Of a DNA stretch of 7,114 nucleotides, positions 5,327 to 7,114 are shown piece by piece (the stretch's first letter is position 1; every line of letters starts with the position of its first letter). The stretch lies in NCBI GenBank assembly GCA_946886365.1, contig CAMPIM010000142.1:1-7114 (forward strand). Direction: 5' to 3'. The notes beneath the pieces were generated by a model. It made no database searches, had not been told where the DNA came from, and saw only the letters and a list, made by a program, of their open reading frames with translations. The position numbers and the translations under genes were made by a program. The stretch is from an uncultured Novosphingobium sp. Lineage in GTDB: Bacteria; Pseudomonadota; Alphaproteobacteria; Sphingomonadales; Sphingomonadaceae.

Positions 5327-6424
5327 TTGAAGACATATCTGCTCGCGCTCACGCTGCTCTGCTCGGCTTGCAAGGTTGCCGTCACCGACGCCAATGAAAG
5401 CGGGATAACGGCTCCCGGAGATCAGAAGGAGGTAGCGCAGGGCGCGGCGGTTAAGCCGGTCGGCGATCCTTATGCCTTCTCCATAGTGCCCGAGCCGGGC
5501 GGTGCGCCTGCTCGCGCGGACTCGATCTTGCAGGCGCAGGTGGCGCTTGACCGGGCGGGATTTTCTCCTGGCGTGCTGGATGGGAAGGAGGGCATGTCCT
5601 TCACCGCCGCGCTGAAGGGATTTCAGGAGGCGAAGGGCTTACCGGAAACCGGCAAATATGATGAGGCGACTGCGAAGGCGTTGCTGGGGGACAAGCCGCC
5701 GACCGCTACATGGCTGGTGACGATCCCTGAGGGCTTTGCGCGTGGTCCGTTCACCGCGATCCCCAAGGAATATGCCGATCAGGCGAAGCTGCCTGCACTC
5801 GGCTATCGCAATTTGATCGAAAAGCTGGCCGAGCGATTCCACACCAAGCCCGAAGTGCTGGTGGCGTTGAATGCGCCTAATACAAGGCTGGGGCCGGGGG
5901 CTACGGTGCGGGTGCCAGCCGTGGGCAATCAGCCGGTCGCGCAGATCGAGGGCGATGAGCGCGGCTGGGGCAATACGCTCGCCAGCCTGGCTGTGGCCAA
6001 GGACCAGCCGCAGGCCGATCATATCGTGATCGACAAGTCCGACGGCGTGCTGCGCGTGTTCGACGAGGCCAACAAGCTGATCGCGCAATTCCCGGCGACC
6101 ATGGGATCGGCACATGATCCGTTGCCGCTTGGCACCTGGGAGATCAAGGGGATCAGCCGCAATCCCGATTTCCATTATAATCCCGACCTGTTCTGGGATG
6201 CAGACGCGAAAGACGAGAAGGCGGTGTTGAAGCCGGGGCCGAATGGACCCGTCGGTGTCGTTTGGATTGATCTGTCCAAGCAGCATTATGGCATCCACGG
6301 CACCCCTGAACCGCAGACCATAGGCCGCACCGAGAGTCATGGCTGCATTCGCCTGACCAACTGGGATGCGGCGCGGCTGGCGCAGATGGTGAAGAGCGGG
6401 GTGAAGGCGGTATTCCAGGCATGA
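5327..6424 (+). CDS. L,D-transpeptidase (YkuD) with peptidoglycan-binding domain, putative lipoprotein
   Basis: This envelope enzyme is expected to use a catalytic cysteine to form 3-3 peptidoglycan cross-links or attach proteins to stem peptides. From TTG 5327 it has 365 residues. It starts with a signal peptide M-K-T-Y-L-L-A-L-T-L-L-C-S-A-C; Cys15 could be lipidated, although Cys at -3 is atypical for a lipobox. Then come a linker, a PG_binding_1 domain (about 65-121; A-L-K-G-F-Q, G-L-P-E-T-G), a degenerate LysM-like segment (about 160-198; L-A-E-R-F-H-T ending V-R-V-P-A-V) and the YkuD domain (about 230-365). The latter has G-I-H-G (322-325) and the active-site S-H-G-C-I-R-L (337-343; His338, Cys340). 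TTG 5327 is preferred over the in-frame TTG 5288, which would bury the signal peptide behind 13 extra residues and lacks a spaced ribosome site; GGGAGAG at 5313-5319 fits TTG 5327. The stop overlaps the next start. Confidence 0.93.
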   Translation: MKTYLLALTLLCSACKVAVTDANESGITAPGDQKEVAQGAAVKPVGDPYAFSIVPEPGGAPARADSILQAQVALDRAGFSPGVLDGKEGMSFTAALKGFQEAKGLPETGKYDEATAKALLGDKPPTATWLVTIPEGFARGPFTAIPKEYADQAKLPALGYRNLIEKLAERFHTKPEVLVALNAPNTRLGPGATVRVPAVGNQPVAQIEGDERGWGNTLASLAVAKDQPQADHIVIDKSDGVLRVFDEANKLIAQFPATMGSAHDPLPLGTWEIKGISRNPDFHYNPDLFWDADAKDEKAVLKPGPNGPVGVVWIDLSKQHYGIHGTPEPQTIGRTESHGCIRLTNWDAARLAQMVKSGVKAVFQA

Positions 6425-7005
6425 GGAGGCCGGGGCGGCGAGGATGGGTGGGCATCATAGTCGCCGTCCTGCTTTTGCTCCTGTTCCTCAAGATGTGCGT
6501 GCGCATCGTTCCGGGTGGCCCGGAAAGGACGGGTCCGCCGCCTCTGCGCCCGGCTGCGGCGGAGACTGGGCCGCTGCTGATCCCGGTTGAGGGTGTGCCG
6601 CCGACCGCGTTGACCGACACTTTTACGCAGGCGAGGGCAGGCGGCGCGCGGCCGCATGATGCGATCGACATCATGGCGGCGCGGGGGCGGGCTGTGCTGG
6701 CGGCTTCGGATGGTCGTATCGAGAAGCTGTTCACGAGCGCGGATGGCGGGCTGACCATCTATGAGCGATCGCCTGACGGTCGGCGGATCTTTTATTATGC
6801 GCATCTGGATGGCTATGCCGCCGGATTGGCAGAGGGTCAGAGCGTGCGGCGGGGGCAGAAGATCGCCACCGTCGGCAGCACCGGCAATGCCGATCCGTCA
6901 GCGCCGCACCTCCATTTTGCCATGAATGAGATCGCGCCGGGCGAGCCATGGTACGGGGGACGGGCGATCAATCCCTACCCCTTGCTCGCGCGGCCGATCC
7001 GATGA
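6421..7005 (+). CDS. Membrane-anchored M23 (LytM) peptidase
   Basis: This zinc metallopeptidase is expected to cut peptide cross-links of peptidoglycan from the periplasmic side of the inner membrane. It has 194 residues. A basic start (M-R-R-P-G-R-R) is followed by one hydrophobic helix (about 9-24, G-I-I-V-A-V-L-L-L-L-L-F), giving an N-in signal anchor, then a Pro-rich linker and a compact M23 domain (about 68-185). The metal site is intact: His79 and Asp83 in H-D-A-I-D, and His165 in H-L-H (163-165), with His128 in Y-A-H-L as the usual additional active-site residue. It is therefore probably an active hydrolase rather than a degenerate EnvC-like activator. G-x-S-V-R-R-G-Q and G-S-T-G-N-A are typical family motifs. 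No coiled coil is evident. Its ATG overlaps the L,D-transpeptidase TGA (ATGA, 6421-6424), so the two are very likely translationally coupled. Confidence 0.93.
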   Translation: MRRPGRRGWVGIIVAVLLLLLFLKMCVRIVPGGPERTGPPPLRPAAAETGPLLIPVEGVPPTALTDTFTQARAGGARPHDAIDIMAARGRAVLAASDGRIEKLFTSADGGLTIYERSPDGRRIFYYAHLDGYAAGLAEGQSVRRGQKIATVGSTGNADPSAPHLHFAMNEIAPGEPWYGGRAINPYPLLARPIR

Positions 7006-7011
7006 GCCTAC

Positions 7012-7040
7012 TTGCCCTTCGCGGCGGCACGATGTAGAGG
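7012..7040 (+). promoter_or_regulatory. Probable promoter of the rightmost gene
   Basis: TTGCCC (7012-7017) and TAGAGG (7035-7040) are separated by exactly 17 bases. A C-T-T-G box followed by a TAGAGG-like box before GCGCGCC resembles vegetative promoters I associate with sphingomonads (recollection, not a search). It begins 7 bases after the M23 stop, so the next gene is probably transcribed separately with a leader of about 55-60 bases. Confidence 0.45.
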
Positions 7041-7103
7041 CGCGCCCAGCCTTTTAAACAGGCCGGCTCTTTTCACCTTCAGACATATAGGCAGGCTCTT
7101 CCC

Positions 7104-7114
7104 ATGAAGATCAG
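7104..7114 (+). CDS. efp: Start of a gene cut by the right edge, probably elongation factor P
   Basis: Only ATG AAG ATC AG is visible, coding M-K-I and then Ser or Arg. Sphingomonad EF-P proteins commonly begin M-K-I-S-G, and the promoter and leader upstream fit a housekeeping gene, so EF-P (the ribosome rescue factor for polyproline stretches) is the best guess. The ribosome site is weak: AGG at 7093-7095, 8 bases before the ATG. Three codons cannot prove identity. Confidence 0.35.

Noticed and set aside
5639..6340. 233-codon minus-strand frame opposite the L,D-transpeptidase
   Set aside because: It covers the catalytic domain of a recognised enzyme and shows no coherent protein features of its own.
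1..7114. CRISPR array, tRNA/rRNA, insertion sequence, prophage, toxin-antitoxin or defence system
   Set aside because: Looked for on both strands. No regularly spaced repeats, cloverleaf, transposase, integrase or paired small toxin/antitoxin frames were seen.

Overview
This window looks like chromosomal DNA from a GC-rich alphaproteobacterium, most likely a sphingomonad (Sphingobium/Sphingomonas type). That placement rests on recognised protein styles (Pgk starting [11 protein letters not shown], a class I Fda-type aldolase, a ThiE with a long N-terminal lead, an EF-P-like M-K-I start), strong G/C third-position bias, and a dispersed-looking palindromic repeat. No database search was possible, so genus level is inference.

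Layout: (1) positions 1-3093 hold a lower-glycolysis/gluconeogenesis block on the + strand: the 3' part of gap, then pgk, then a class I fructose-bisphosphate aldolase (fda). The genes are separated by convincing intrinsic terminators (767-794 and 2109-2140), and a REPIN-like inverted repeat (795-875) lies between gap and pgk. A longer pgk reading frame starts inside that repeat, but the likely real start is GTG 900. (2) Positions 3094-4455 are an A/T-richer interval. It carries a long RNA hairpin just after fda, a small exported protein of unknown function on the + strand (3326-3865), and a second, convergent small exported protein on the - strand (3911-4252). (3) thiE (thiamine phosphate synthase) is at 4456-5148. 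(4) A structured leader (5149-5326) precedes a two-gene cell-wall operon: a putative lipoprotein L,D-transpeptidase (5327-6424, TTG start) whose last codons overlap by ATGA the start of a membrane-anchored M23/LytM peptidase (6421-7005). (5) At the right edge a plausible promoter (7012-7040) drives a gene of which only three full codons are visible, probably efp.

How the parts fit: Gap, Pgk and Fda catalyse consecutive reversible steps between fructose-1,6-bisphosphate and 3-phosphoglycerate. ThiE makes thiamine phosphate, the precursor of TPP. The L,D-transpeptidase and M23 peptidase are envelope enzymes that would form and cut peptidoglycan cross-links, and their coupled translation suggests balanced production. 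No CRISPR array, tRNA/rRNA, insertion sequence, phage gene or recognisable defence system was seen. The most unusual signals are RNA-level or small-gene ones: the REPIN-like element containing a decoy start codon, the strand-asymmetric hairpin after fda, the ribosome-binding site buried in a hairpin ahead of the L,D-transpeptidase, and the convergent pair of small secreted proteins.
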